A stretch of DNA of 64,000 nucleotides. It comes from CAWKDC01 sp964383495 (GTDB taxonomy: Bacteria > Pseudomonadota > Gammaproteobacteria > JABCZS01). The stretch lies in assembly GCA_964383495.1 (NCBI GenBank), contig CAYLHG010000005.1:1-64000 (forward strand). The letters run 5' to 3'. Of this stretch, positions 15,737 through 24,885 are shown one piece after another; position 1 is the first letter of the stretch, and the number at the start of each line of letters is the position of its first letter. The position numbers and the translations under genes were made by a program. The notes beneath the pieces were generated by a model. The model saw only the letters and a program-made list of their open reading frames with translations, ran no database searches and was not told the origin of the DNA.

Positions 15737-16353
15737 ACAAAAGACTCCTCAAGTGTTTTCAACGCTTGCTCAGTAATCACAGCATGTTCAACGTGCAATA
15801 ACGCGATAGGCTCAATATCTTGCACAGACACGATACCCACATTAGGCAAATTACGTGCAGCTAAAAACAAATTACGATCAAGATCGTGAGTAATGATCAA
15901 AACATTATTCAAATTCAAACTATCCAACCATGCTTTACAGGTTTTGGTTTTGTGATCATCGAATGCAATGTTGTCTAATATTGTCATTCGCTCAGCACGG
16001 AAACGCTCTGACAAAATACAACGAATAGCCCCACGGTACATTTTGCGATTTACTTTTTGAGAGTAATCTTTTGTACGCGCAGAAAATGTTACACCGCCGC
16101 CACGCCATAATGGGCCTTTACGGCTACCAGCGCGCGCACGGCCTGTGCCTTTTTGACGCCAAGGTTTAATGGTAGAACCACTCACGTCAGATCGATTTTT
16201 ACGATCAGGCGCACCTTGACGACGTGCATTCAAATGCGCAGTGGCTACTTGATGCACTAAATCTTCATTCATGGGTGCTGCAAATACAGCATCGGATACC
16301 TGGATGGTTTTTTTCTCTCCAGGCTGCTTAAAGCTAACGACTTGAACTTCCAT
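15733..16353 (-). CDS. rplD: 50S ribosomal protein L4
   Basis: A 206-residue protein. The tunnel loop reads KPWRQKGTGRARAGSRKGPL and WRGGGVTFSARTKDYSQKVN. In E. coli L4 also represses the S10 operon by binding its leader. Here no long S10 leader is seen ahead of rpsJ, only about 120 bases after fusA. Confidence 0.97.
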   Translation of the reverse strand: MEVQVVSFKQPGEKKTIQVSDAVFAAPMNEDLVHQVATAHLNARRQGAPDRKNRSDVSGSTIKPWRQKGTGRARAGSRKGPLWRGGGVTFSARTKDYSQKVNRKMYRGAIRCILSERFRAERMTILDNIAFDDHKTKTCKAWLDSLNLNNVLIITHDLDRNLFLAARNLPNVGIVSVQDIEPIALLHVEHAVITEQALKTLEESFV

Positions 16354-16364
16354 TACTCACTCCT

Positions 16365-16997
16365 TTACTGAGATGAGGCATCACGGACAGCAGCAATCAC
16401 ACGCACGACAGCGCCTGTTGCACCAGGGATAGCACCCTTTACAACTAACAAGCCGTTTTCATGATCAATTGCCGCAATCTCGAGAGATTGCGCGGTCACA
16501 TTTACATCACCCATGTGGCCACACATACGTTTACCTTTGAACACACGACCAGGTGTTTGGTTTTGACCAATAGAACCTGGAACTCGGTGTGAGCGAGAAT
16601 TACCGTGAGTTGCATCTTGTGTACGGAAGTTATGACGCTTTACCGTACCCGCGAAACCTTTACCTTTAGAGCGTGCACGCACATCCACGCGCTGCCCTAC
16701 TTCAAACTGAGACAAATCAAGCGCAGCGCCAATTTCATATTGCGCAGATTCTTCATCAGATACTTTGAATTCAAATAAACCACGCCCAGGCGCTACATTA
16801 GCCTTTGCATATTGACCTGCCATTGCTTTATTCACACGGCTAGGCTTTACACTACCTACAGTCACTTGTAATTTACCGGCAGGTTTTGAAACAACTGCAT
16901 GCCGTTCAATTTGTATCACTGTGACAGGAATGCTTGCATCTTCTTTAAAAATACGAGTCATTCCACGTTTAATTCCAATAAGACCCACGGCCGCCAT
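16365..16997 (-). CDS. rplC: 50S ribosomal protein L3
   Basis: A 210-residue protein with GLIGIKRGMTRIFKEDASIP. The extended loop GTVKRHNFRTQDATHGNSRS, then HRVPGSIGQNQTPGRVFKGK, reaches toward the peptidyl-transferase centre. The Gln methylated in E. coli L3 lies in the 'GSIGQNQTPG' turn, which is present. It starts one base after the rpsJ stop. Confidence 0.97.
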   Translation of the reverse strand: MAAVGLIGIKRGMTRIFKEDASIPVTVIQIERHAVVSKPAGKLQVTVGSVKPSRVNKAMAGQYAKANVAPGRGLFEFKVSDEESAQYEIGAALDLSQFEVGQRVDVRARSKGKGFAGTVKRHNFRTQDATHGNSRSHRVPGSIGQNQTPGRVFKGKRMCGHMGDVNVTAQSLEIAAIDHENGLLVVKGAIPGATGAVVRVIAAVRDASSQ

Positions 16998-16998
16998 G

Positions 16999-17337
16999 TT
17001 ACACTCCTCTGCCCGCTACAGTATCAATCACAATAATTTTGACGTCCAAGCCTGCAGATAAATCAAGCTTCATGAGTGCGTCTACTGTTTTATCTGTTAA
17101 TTCAACAATATCAACCAGACGTTTGTGAACTCTAATTTCGAATTGCTCTTGCGCATCTTTATCTACGTGAGGAGATGCCAACAAATTGAAACGACGTTTC
17201 CGCGTTGGTAAAGGCACAGGACCTCTCACACGCGCACCGGTACGTTTGGCTATCTCGACAATTCTCGACATCGCTGAATCAATCAAACGATAATCAAAGG
17301 TCTTGAGCACAATTCGAATACTTTGCTGCTTTGACAT
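16999..17337 (-). CDS. rpsJ: 30S ribosomal protein S10 (NusE)
   Basis: A 112-residue protein (E. coli 103) with SIRIVLKTFDYRLIDSAMSR, then GPVPLPTRKRRFNLLASPHV and EIRVHKRLVDIVELTDKTVD. Apart from its ribosomal role it joins NusG (also in this window) in antitermination and transcription-translation coupling. The C-terminus is extended by about eight residues (IDTVAGRGV). It is the first gene of the S10 cluster. Confidence 0.97.
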   Translation of the reverse strand: MSKQQSIRIVLKTFDYRLIDSAMSRIVEIAKRTGARVRGPVPLPTRKRRFNLLASPHVDKDAQEQFEIRVHKRLVDIVELTDKTVDALMKLDLSAGLDVKIIVIDTVAGRGV

Positions 17338-17386
17338 ATTAACCTAACCTTTTTCTAAATGGGCTAAAATCCCCGCGCTATCCCGA

Positions 17387-17412
17387 CAGACGCATATTAT
17401 GCGCCCCTACAA
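17387..17412. repeat. Palindromic GCGCAT...ATGCGC repeat, copy 2 (half-degenerate)
   Basis: CAGACGCATATTATGCGCCC with the right arm continuing CTAC. The right half (TATGCGCCCCTAC) matches the other copies and the left arm is degenerate. It lies in the 120-base gap between fusA and rpsJ, where enteric str operons carry tuf. Confidence 0.55.
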
Positions 17413-17457
17413 GAGGGCACGAGACCCTCAGGCACCGCCCTTACAATCGATTCACAC

Positions 17458-19557
17458 TTACGAAGCACGTCCTTCGACAATCTTCGCCGCCACATTCGAT
17501 GGAGCTTCGCGATACATCGCAAATTCCATGGTGTACGTTGCACGGCCCTGAGTCATCGAACGAAGATCCGTTGCATAACCAAACATTTCAGATAATGGAA
17601 CTTCCACACGAATCGCACGACCCGCTGGGGTTTCATCCATTCCCTGTACAATACCACGACGACGGCTTAGGTCGCCCATCACATCGCCCACGTACTCTTC
17701 AGGAGTTACTGTTTCAACTTTCATGATAGGTTCGAGCAAGACCGCTCCGGCTTTTCTCGCACCCTCTTTGAAACCCATAGAGCCAGCAATTTTGAATGCC
17801 ATTTCACTGGAGTCTACGTCGTGATAGGAACCATCAAACAAGGTAACCTTCACATCGACGACGGGATAACCAGCAATAACACCATTTTGCATTTGCTCTT
17901 GAATACCTTTGTCGACAGGCCCAATGTACTCTTTCGGTACCGTGCCGCCCACAATAGCATTCACAAACTCATAACCTTTACCTGGTTCTTGAGGCTCAAG
18001 ACGCAACCAAACATGACCATACTGACCACGTCCGCCAGACTGGCGAATAAACTTACCTTCTTGTTCCACTCCTTTACGAATGGTTTCGCGGTAAGCCACT
18101 TCTGGGTTGCCTACGTTAGCCTCTACCCCAAACTCACGCTTCATACGGTCAACAATAATTTCAAGATGCAATTCACCCATACCTGAAATAATCGTTTGAC
18201 CTGATTCTTCGTCTGTGTGTACGCGGAAAGAAGGATCTTCTTGCGCCAAACGACCCAATGCTAGACCCATTTTTTCCTGGTCTGCCTTAGTCTTAGGCTC
18301 CACAGCGACCGATATCACAGGCTCTGGGAAATCCATCCGTTCCAACGTAATCACGTTATCAGGGTCGGCTAGTGTATCACCTGTTGTGGTTAATTTCAAA
18401 CCTACTGCAGCACCAATATCGCCTGCCCGGATTTCTTTGATTTCTTCTCGAGTATTCGCATGCATCTGCAATAAACGGCCTACACGCTCACGCTTGCCTT
18501 TAACAGGATTGTAAACGGTGTCACCACTCTTCAAAATCCCTGAATAAACACGGACATAGGTTAAAGTACCCACGTAAGGGTCTGTCGCAATCTTGAAAGC
18601 CAATGCAGAGAATGGAGTATCGTCTTTAGGTGCACGGTGCTCTTCATCGCCTGACTCATCTTCACCCACCACAGGAGGCACATCTGTTGGAGCAGGCAAG
18701 TAATCCAATACCCCATCCAACATTGCCTGTACGCCCTTGTTTTTAAAGGCGCTGCCACAGAATACGGGCACAATCTCCGATTTGAGGGACTGAGCACGAA
18801 TACCTTGTTTAATTTCAGCTTCTGTCAATGAACCCTCTTCTAGATATTTGTTCATGAGTTCTTCAGAAGACTCAGCAGCTGCTTCCAACAATTTCTCGTG
18901 ATATTCTTTGGCTTGTTCAGCATATTGATGAGGAATGTCACGTAACTCGAACTTCATCCCTTTTGTTGATTCATCCCAATAAATCGCCTTCATTTTCACA
19001 AGGTCGATAACACCTTCAAAAGATTCTTCAGCACCAAGTGGTAATTGCATCGCAACAGGTTTTGCACCCAAACGCTGACGTAATTGACCCACAACACGCA
19101 AGAAATTCGCGCCTTGTCTGTCCATCTTGTTCACAAAAGCAATACGAGGAACACCGTATTTATTTGCTTGGCGCCATACTGTTTCAGATTGAGGCTCTAC
19201 ACCACCTACAGCACAGAAAACAGCCACAGCACCGTCGAGCACACGTAAAGAACGCTCCACTTCGATAGTAAAGTCCACGTGCCCCGGTGTATCAATGATG
19301 TTGATGCGGTGACGTAAACGAGATCCATCCATTCCTGCCCAAAAGCAAGTGGTTGCTGCAGAAGTAATGGTAATACCACGCTCTTGCTCTTGTTCCATCC
19401 AGTCCATGGTTGCGCCACCTTCGTGGACTTCACCCATTTTGTAATTCTTACCGGTATAGTAAAGAACACGTTCAGTAGTGGTTGTCTTACCCGCGTCAAT
19501 ATGGGCCATAATGCCAATATTGCGGTACAGTTCAATGGGGGTCTCTCTCGTCGCCAC
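17458..19557 (-). CDS. fusA: Elongation factor G
   Basis: A 699-residue translocation GTPase. It starts at GTG (MATRETPIELYRNIG) with AAGGAAG 5 bases before. The G-domain motifs are AHIDAGKTTTTER, DTPGHVDF and NKMDRQGA. Domain IV has the tip region GGRGQYGHVWL. It follows rpsG by 18 bases. No tuf follows it; the next gene is rpsJ. Confidence 0.98.
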   Translation of the reverse strand: MATRETPIELYRNIGIMAHIDAGKTTTTERVLYYTGKNYKMGEVHEGGATMDWMEQEQERGITITSAATTCFWAGMDGSRLRHRINIIDTPGHVDFTIEVERSLRVLDGAVAVFCAVGGVEPQSETVWRQANKYGVPRIAFVNKMDRQGANFLRVVGQLRQRLGAKPVAMQLPLGAEESFEGVIDLVKMKAIYWDESTKGMKFELRDIPHQYAEQAKEYHEKLLEAAAESSEELMNKYLEEGSLTEAEIKQGIRAQSLKSEIVPVFCGSAFKNKGVQAMLDGVLDYLPAPTDVPPVVGEDESGDEEHRAPKDDTPFSALAFKIATDPYVGTLTYVRVYSGILKSGDTVYNPVKGKRERVGRLLQMHANTREEIKEIRAGDIGAAVGLKLTTTGDTLADPDNVITLERMDFPEPVISVAVEPKTKADQEKMGLALGRLAQEDPSFRVHTDEESGQTIISGMGELHLEIIVDRMKREFGVEANVGNPEVAYRETIRKGVEQEGKFIRQSGGRGQYGHVWLRLEPQEPGKGYEFVNAIVGGTVPKEYIGPVDKGIQEQMQNGVIAGYPVVDVKVTLFDGSYHDVDSSEMAFKIAGSMGFKEGARKAGAVLLEPIMKVETVTPEEYVGDVMGDLSRRRGIVQGMDETPAGRAIRVEVPLSEMFGYATDLRSMTQGRATYTMEFAMYREAPSNVAAKIVEGRAS

Positions 19558-19575
19558 GGTTTCTTCCTTTTTACA

Positions 19576-20055
19576 TTAATTTTGAACAGAGGCAAAATGC
19601 GCAAACGCTTGATTTGCATCTGCCATTTTTTTCGTATCAACACATTTCTTAACCGCTTCGCCACGGCCTTCTAAGGCATCTCCAAGCTCAGCAGCTAAAC
19701 GCAATGTCATCCCTTTTTCAGATCGCTTGGCAGCTGATTCTTTTAACCAACGCATCGCTAGCGCTAATTGACGCTCATCTTTGACAGGAACAGGCACTTG
19801 GTATGTTGCACCACCTACACGGCGTGAACGTACTTCAACATAAGGACGTATTTTCTCGATCACATTTTGAAATACTTCAAGGGGTGAAAGACGGGCTTTA
19901 TCAGCTACACGCTCTAGTGCAGTGTACACAATGCTGCGTGCTAAAGATTTTTTACCAGAACTCATGATCACATTGATGAATTTTTCGATCAACTGGCTTC
20001 CGTATTTAATATCTGGCGTAACGGGCCTTTTTTTACATACACGACGTCTTGACAT
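19576..20055 (-). CDS. rpsG: 30S ribosomal protein S7
   Basis: A 159-residue protein with MSRRRVCKKRPVTPDIKYGS, KSLARSIVYTALERVADKAR and SRRVGGATYQVPVPVKDERQ. It starts assembly of the 30S head and, in E. coli, represses the str operon. It follows rpsL by 21 bases. Confidence 0.97.
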   Translation of the reverse strand: MSRRRVCKKRPVTPDIKYGSQLIEKFINVIMSSGKKSLARSIVYTALERVADKARLSPLEVFQNVIEKIRPYVEVRSRRVGGATYQVPVPVKDERQLALAMRWLKESAAKRSEKGMTLRLAAELGDALEGRGEAVKKCVDTKKMADANQAFAHFASVQN

Positions 20056-20076
20056 AATTCCACACCTTTAAAAAAA

Positions 20077-20472
20077 TTAACGTTTGTCTTCCTTATCTTT
20101 TGGACGATCCGTTCCATATTTAGAACGACCTTGAAGACGACCATTCACACCACTTGTATCCAACGTACCACGAACAATGTGATAACGCACACCAGGTAAG
20201 TCAGGAACACGACCGCCACGGACTAACACCACGGAGTGTTCTTGCAAGTTATGACCTTCCCCGCCGATGTAGGCAATGATTTCGTGCCCGTTGCTGAGCA
20301 TCACGCGAGCCACTTTACGCAAAGCTGAGTTAGGTTTTTTGGGGGTTACTGTATAAACCCGAGTACACACGCCACGACGCTGAGGACAAGCCCCTAAAGC
20401 TGGGGTAGTAGTCTTCACCGTCACCGGGCGACGCCCTTTTTTACGATTCATTAATCTATTGACAGATTTCAT
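20077..20472 (-). CDS. rpsL: 30S ribosomal protein S12 with Pro at the Lys88 position
   Basis: A 131-residue decoding-centre protein. VYTVTPKKPNSALRKVARVM keeps the Lys42/43 position intact. In the second decoding loop the usual GGRVKDLPGVRYH reads GGRVPDLPGVRYH: the codon at 20205-20203 is CCT (Pro), where Lys88 is nearly invariant and where substitutions give streptomycin resistance or altered accuracy. The C-terminus has an extra Asp/Lys tail (DRPKDKEDKR). It is the first gene of the str operon, behind a sigma70-like promoter. Confidence 0.97.
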   Translation of the reverse strand: MKSVNRLMNRKKGRRPVTVKTTTPALGACPQRRGVCTRVYTVTPKKPNSALRKVARVMLSNGHEIIAYIGGEGHNLQEHSVVLVRGGRVPDLPGVRYHIVRGTLDTSGVNGRLQGRSKYGTDRPKDKEDKR

Positions 20473-20520
20473 TCTCTTTCCTCATTGACTTCAAAATCAT
20501 TCACACATCTGCTGGGGGGC

Positions 20521-20549
20521 ATGATATCTCTATTTCAACGCTTTGTCTA
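20521..20549 (-). promoter_or_regulatory. Sigma70-like promoter for the str operon
   Basis: On the minus strand TAGACA (20549-20544) and TATCAT (20526-20521) are separated by 17 bases, about 50 bases before rpsL. A GC-rich discriminator (GCCCCCC) follows, as is common for stringently controlled ribosomal promoters. Confidence 0.5.
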
Positions 20550-20596
20550 GCTCGGATTCCCTGTAAGAACGCAAAATTTTGCGTCTAATGCAGTAA

Positions 20597-20636
20597 CCCG
20601 CGCTCTCCCGAGCGCGCGGGCGCATAATATGCGCCC
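20597..20636. repeat. Tandem hairpins between rpoC and rpsL, including palindrome copy 3
   Basis: Two adjoining inverted repeats: CCCGCGCTC...GAGCGCG(C)GGG, then GGGCGCAT-AAT-ATGCGCCC (20618-20636, perfect 8-base arms). They lie right after rpoC and may mark the end of that transcript, but no T-run follows. A further palindrome, ACGCAAAATTTTGCGT, is at 20569-20584. Confidence 0.6.
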
Positions 20637-20649
20637 CTGCGACTAATTA

Positions 20650-23600
20650 CTACTCTTCCCCAGAATTAAACACCTCACTAATAGCAGATTTCAGCTCTTC
20701 AGCGCTGCGATCAGGCTCTACCTGGTTCGCCCGGCGACGTGCTGCATGATACGCCAAACCTGTTCCCGCAGGAATTAAGCGGCCCACAATAACGTTTTCT
20801 TTCAAGCCCCTCAGACGATCGCGCTTACCCGAAACAGATGCTTCCGTTAAAACACGTGTGGTTTCTTGGAAAGAAGCTGCAGAAATGAACGATTCCGTCG
20901 CCAAAGAAGCCTTGGTAATACCCAAGAGCACTGGCTCATAAACCGCTGGCATTTTATTTTCTTTCTCAAGCGCTTTGTTTGCATCTATTACTGCAAACGC
21001 ATCCACTTGCTCGCCTTCTAAGAAGCTAGAATCACCACGCGCTACAATGTTCGCCTTACGCAACATTTGACGCACAATCACTTCAATGTGCTTGTCGTTG
21101 ATCTTCACCCCTTGTAAGCGATAAACGTCTTGAACCTCGTTTACAATAAAGTTCGTCAACGCGTTCACGCCTTGAAGCCTCAAAATATCATGAGGATTCG
21201 GCGCGCCATCAGCAATGATTTCACCCTTCTCAACAGATTCACCTTCAAAGACTGTCACGTGACGCCATTTCGGTATCAGCTCTTCATGAATAGTACCGCC
21301 TTGAGCAGTGATGATCAAACGGCGTTTTCCTTTGGTTTCTTTACCAAAGCTCACGATACCCGAAATTTCTGCCAAAATAGCAGGTTCTTTTGGCTTACGC
21401 GCTTCAAATAAATCTGCAACGCGCGGCAAGCCCCCGGTAATATCACGTGTCTTCGAAGTTTCTTGCGGAATACGCGCAATAATATCACCCACTGATACTT
21501 CAGAAGCATCAGTTAATGTAATGATTGCCCCGGAAGGTAAGAAATAGTGCGCAGGTAATGCTGAACCTGATAGCAACACATCATTACCTTTCTCATCCAC
21601 CAGTTTCACCAACGGACGTAATTCGCGGCCAGTGCTTGAACGCTGTTTAGAATCCGTCACCACAATGTTGCTCAAACCGGTCATTTCGTCGGTTTGCTGA
21701 CGGCATGTTACGCCTTCAATCATATCCACAAATTGAATACGGCCCGCTACTTCACAAATGATGGGGTGAGTATGCGGATCCCAAGTTGCAATCACTTGTC
21801 CAGATTCCACTTTATCTTCATTGCGTACGATTAATTCAGCACCGTAAGGTACTTTGTAACGTTCACGCTCATGACCTTTCACATCAAGGACGGTAATTTC
21901 GCCTGAACGAGATACAACAATAAATTTACCATCTGCACGATCCAATAACTTCAAGTTGTGTAGTTTCACAGAACCTGTGTTCTTCACTTGTACTTGGTTA
22001 ACAGTGATCGTACGAGAAGCAGCACCCCCGATATGGAATGTTCTCATGGTGAGCTGTGTACCAGGTTCACCAATCGATTGCGCCGCAATTACACCTACGG
22101 CCTCGCCCATATTCACTAAATGTCCACGCGCTAAATCGCGACCATAACATTTTGCGCAAATACCATATTGAGTTTCGCAAGTGATTGGGGAGCGGGTATA
22201 CACATCATGAATACCTTCGGCCTCAAATTGTGCAGCCAGTGCTTCATTTACAAGTGTGCCAGCTTCAGCCAACAAGCTTCCAGAAATAGGATCTCTGACA
22301 TCTTGAACCAAAAAGCGGCCGATCACGCGCTCACGCAGGGACTCTACAACATCTCCACCTTGAATGAGTGAAGAAATGCGAATGCCTTGGTTTGTACCGC
22401 AGTCGACTTCTGTAACAACCATATCTTGAGAAACATCAACCAAGCGACGTGTCAAGTAACCAGAGTTTGCTGTCTTCAATGCAGTATCAGCCAAACCTTT
22501 ACGCGCACCGTGAGTAGAAATGAAGTACTGCAATACGTTCAACCCTTCACGGAAGTTAGCAGTAATCGGTGTTTCGATAATCGAACCATCTGGTTTTGCC
22601 ATCAATCCCCGCATACCAGCCAACTGACGAATCTGAGCTGCACTTCCCCGTGCGCCTGAGTCAGCCATGATGTACACAGAGTTGAATGATTCTTGCTCAA
22701 CCAAATTCCCTTGCTTGTCTTCAACCGTTTCTTTAGACAATTTCGCCATCATTGCTTTAGCAACGCGATCATTCGTGCGCGCCCAAATATCGATAACTTT
22801 ATTGTAACGTTCACCATAAGTAACAAGACCAGACACGTACTGTGACTCAATCTCTTTCACTTCTGCTTCAGCCTGAGCAATAATATCCGCTTTCGAATCT
22901 GGAATCACCAGATCTACGATACCAATGGATGCACCCGAGCGCATTGCATAATAAAAGCCCGTGTACATTAATTGGTCAGCAAAAACAACAGTTTCTTTCA
23001 AGCCAACATTTTGATAACAAGACATGATCAATGCAGAAATAGATTTCTTATTCATTGTCTTGTTGATGTCGGAGAACAGCATGCCTTCTGGCAAAATATC
23101 CAACAATATTACGCGACCAACAGTGGTACTCACCAAACGTGTTTTCTTGGCATCACCACCCGCTTCTAAACGGCTGAGCGGCAAACGCACTTTGATGTGC
23201 GCGTGCAAACCAACATAACGGTTTTCATAAGCACGATGCACTTCGCTTGGATCAGTGAAGATCATGCCCTCACCTTTATCGTTAATACGCTCACGTGTCA
23301 TGTAGTAAATACCCAACACGATATCTTGCGATGGAACAATAATAGGTTCGCCGTTTGCAGGCGATAAAATATTATTGGTGGACATCATCAACGTACGCGC
23401 TTCTAATTGCGCTTCAATCGTTAGGGGTACGTGCACAGCCATTTGGTCACCGTCGAAGTCAGCGTTGAACGCTGCACACACCAACGGATGTAATTGAATG
23501 GCTTTACCTTCAATCAAAATAGGCTCAAATGCTTGAATACCCAAACGGTGCAATGTAGGAGCACGGTTTAATAGTACGGGATGTTCGCGAATAACGCTTT

Positions 23601-24873
23601 CCAAAATATCCCACACTTCCGGCCCTTCACGTTCCACCATTTTCTTAGCTGCTTTAATCGTCGTCGCTAAACCAAGACGCTCTAACCTATTGAAAATAAA
23701 AGGCTTAAACAACTCAAGCGCCATTTTCTTGGGAAGACCGCACTGATGCAAGCGCAACGTTGGTCCAACCACAATGACGGAACGGCCAGAGTAGTCGACG
23801 CGTTTACCCAACAAGTTTTGGCGGAAACGACCTTGCTTACCTTTGATCATGTCTGCCAAAGATTTCAAAGGACGCTTATTGCTACCGGTGATCGCTCTAC
23901 CGCGACGACCGTTATCCAACAATGCATCTACCGCTTCTTGCAACATGCGTTTTTCATTGCGCACGATAATGTCAGGCGCATTTAAATCTAACAAACGTTT
24001 CAAACGGTTGTTACGATTCAATACACGACGATATAAATCGTTCAAGTCTGACGTTGCAAAACGGCCACCATCTAAGGGTACCAAAGGACGCAAGTCAGGT
24101 GGCAATACAGGCAATACTTCCAGTACCATCCACTCTGGTTTGTTCCCAGAAACATCGAATGCTTCCAAGAGCTTGAGACGTTTTGCGAATTTTTTGTACT
24201 TGGTGTCAGATCCTGTTTCAGCGATCGCTTCACGCAAGGATTTGATCTCTTCCTTCACATCAATAGCACGCAGCAATTGACGGATAGCACCCGCACCCAT
24301 GTCGGCTTCAAAATCATCACCAAATTGTTCACGCGCTTCAAGATAAGCTTCATCTGTTAAGATTTGCCCACGCTCTAAGGAAGTCATGCCAGGCTCAAGC
24401 ACAACATAAGCTTCAAAATAAAGAATGCGTTCGATATCACGCAACGTCATATCCAGCAGCAAACCAATGCGAGAAGGCAAAGATTTCAAATACCAAATAT
24501 GCGCAACAGGGGAGGCAAGCTCAATATGGCCCATGCGCTCGCGGCGTACTTTTGCTAAGGTGACTTCTACACCACATTTTTCGCAAACAATACCACGATG
24601 CTTCAACCGCTTGTATTTTCCGCACAAACATTCGTAATCCTTGATAGGACCAAAAATTTTGCAGCAGAACAAACCATCACGCTCAGGTTTGAACGTACGA
24701 TAATTGATGGTTTCAGCTTTTTTCACTTCGCCGTGAGATTGAGCACGAATTTCTCCGTCCGATGCAACTTTAATTTGCACAACGTCAAATTCGTCGCAGC
24801 CAATCTCTTCACTCGACAAACTAAACATCGGCGCACCCAAATGCGCCTTTCTAGGGGCTTCAGATTTGTACAA
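20650..24873 (-). CDS. rpoC: RNA polymerase beta' subunit
   Basis: A 1407-residue protein. The start is TTG (MYKSEAPRK), chosen because GGAGG lies 6 bases before it; an ATG 15 codons later (MFSLSSEE) has no such site. The N-terminal zinc site is CKIFGPIKDYECLCGKYKRL-like (quoted part DYECLCGKYKRLKHRG). The catalytic Mg site is NADFDGDQMAVH. The trigger-loop/bridge-helix area holds GLMAKPDGSIIETPI and FISTHGARKGLADTALKTAN. The C-terminal zinc site includes CETQYGICAKCYGRDLARG. It follows rpoB by 12 bases. Confidence 0.98.
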   Translation of the reverse strand: MYKSEAPRKAHLGAPMFSLSSEEIGCDEFDVVQIKVASDGEIRAQSHGEVKKAETINYRTFKPERDGLFCCKIFGPIKDYECLCGKYKRLKHRGIVCEKCGVEVTLAKVRRERMGHIELASPVAHIWYLKSLPSRIGLLLDMTLRDIERILYFEAYVVLEPGMTSLERGQILTDEAYLEAREQFGDDFEADMGAGAIRQLLRAIDVKEEIKSLREAIAETGSDTKYKKFAKRLKLLEAFDVSGNKPEWMVLEVLPVLPPDLRPLVPLDGGRFATSDLNDLYRRVLNRNNRLKRLLDLNAPDIIVRNEKRMLQEAVDALLDNGRRGRAITGSNKRPLKSLADMIKGKQGRFRQNLLGKRVDYSGRSVIVVGPTLRLHQCGLPKKMALELFKPFIFNRLERLGLATTIKAAKKMVEREGPEVWDILESVIREHPVLLNRAPTLHRLGIQAFEPILIEGKAIQLHPLVCAAFNADFDGDQMAVHVPLTIEAQLEARTLMMSTNNILSPANGEPIIVPSQDIVLGIYYMTRERINDKGEGMIFTDPSEVHRAYENRYVGLHAHIKVRLPLSRLEAGGDAKKTRLVSTTVGRVILLDILPEGMLFSDINKTMNKKSISALIMSCYQNVGLKETVVFADQLMYTGFYYAMRSGASIGIVDLVIPDSKADIIAQAEAEVKEIESQYVSGLVTYGERYNKVIDIWARTNDRVAKAMMAKLSKETVEDKQGNLVEQESFNSVYIMADSGARGSAAQIRQLAGMRGLMAKPDGSIIETPITANFREGLNVLQYFISTHGARKGLADTALKTANSGYLTRRLVDVSQDMVVTEVDCGTNQGIRISSLIQGGDVVESLRERVIGRFLVQDVRDPISGSLLAEAGTLVNEALAAQFEAEGIHDVYTRSPITCETQYGICAKCYGRDLARGHLVNMGEAVGVIAAQSIGEPGTQLTMRTFHIGGAASRTITVNQVQVKNTGSVKLHNLKLLDRADGKFIVVSRSGEITVLDVKGHERERYKVPYGAELIVRNEDKVESGQVIATWDPHTHPIICEVAGRIQFVDMIEGVTCRQQTDEMTGLSNIVVTDSKQRSSTGRELRPLVKLVDEKGNDVLLSGSALPAHYFLPSGAIITLTDASEVSVGDIIARIPQETSKTRDITGGLPRVADLFEARKPKEPAILAEISGIVSFGKETKGKRRLIITAQGGTIHEELIPKWRHVTVFEGESVEKGEIIADGAPNPHDILRLQGVNALTNFIVNEVQDVYRLQGVKINDKHIEVIVRQMLRKANIVARGDSSFLEGEQVDAFAVIDANKALEKENKMPAVYEPVLLGITKASLATESFISAASFQETTRVLTEASVSGKRDRLRGLKENVIVGRLIPAGTGLAYHAARRRANQVEPDRSAEELKSAISEVFNSGEE

Positions 24874-24885
24874 GGTAAACCTCCG

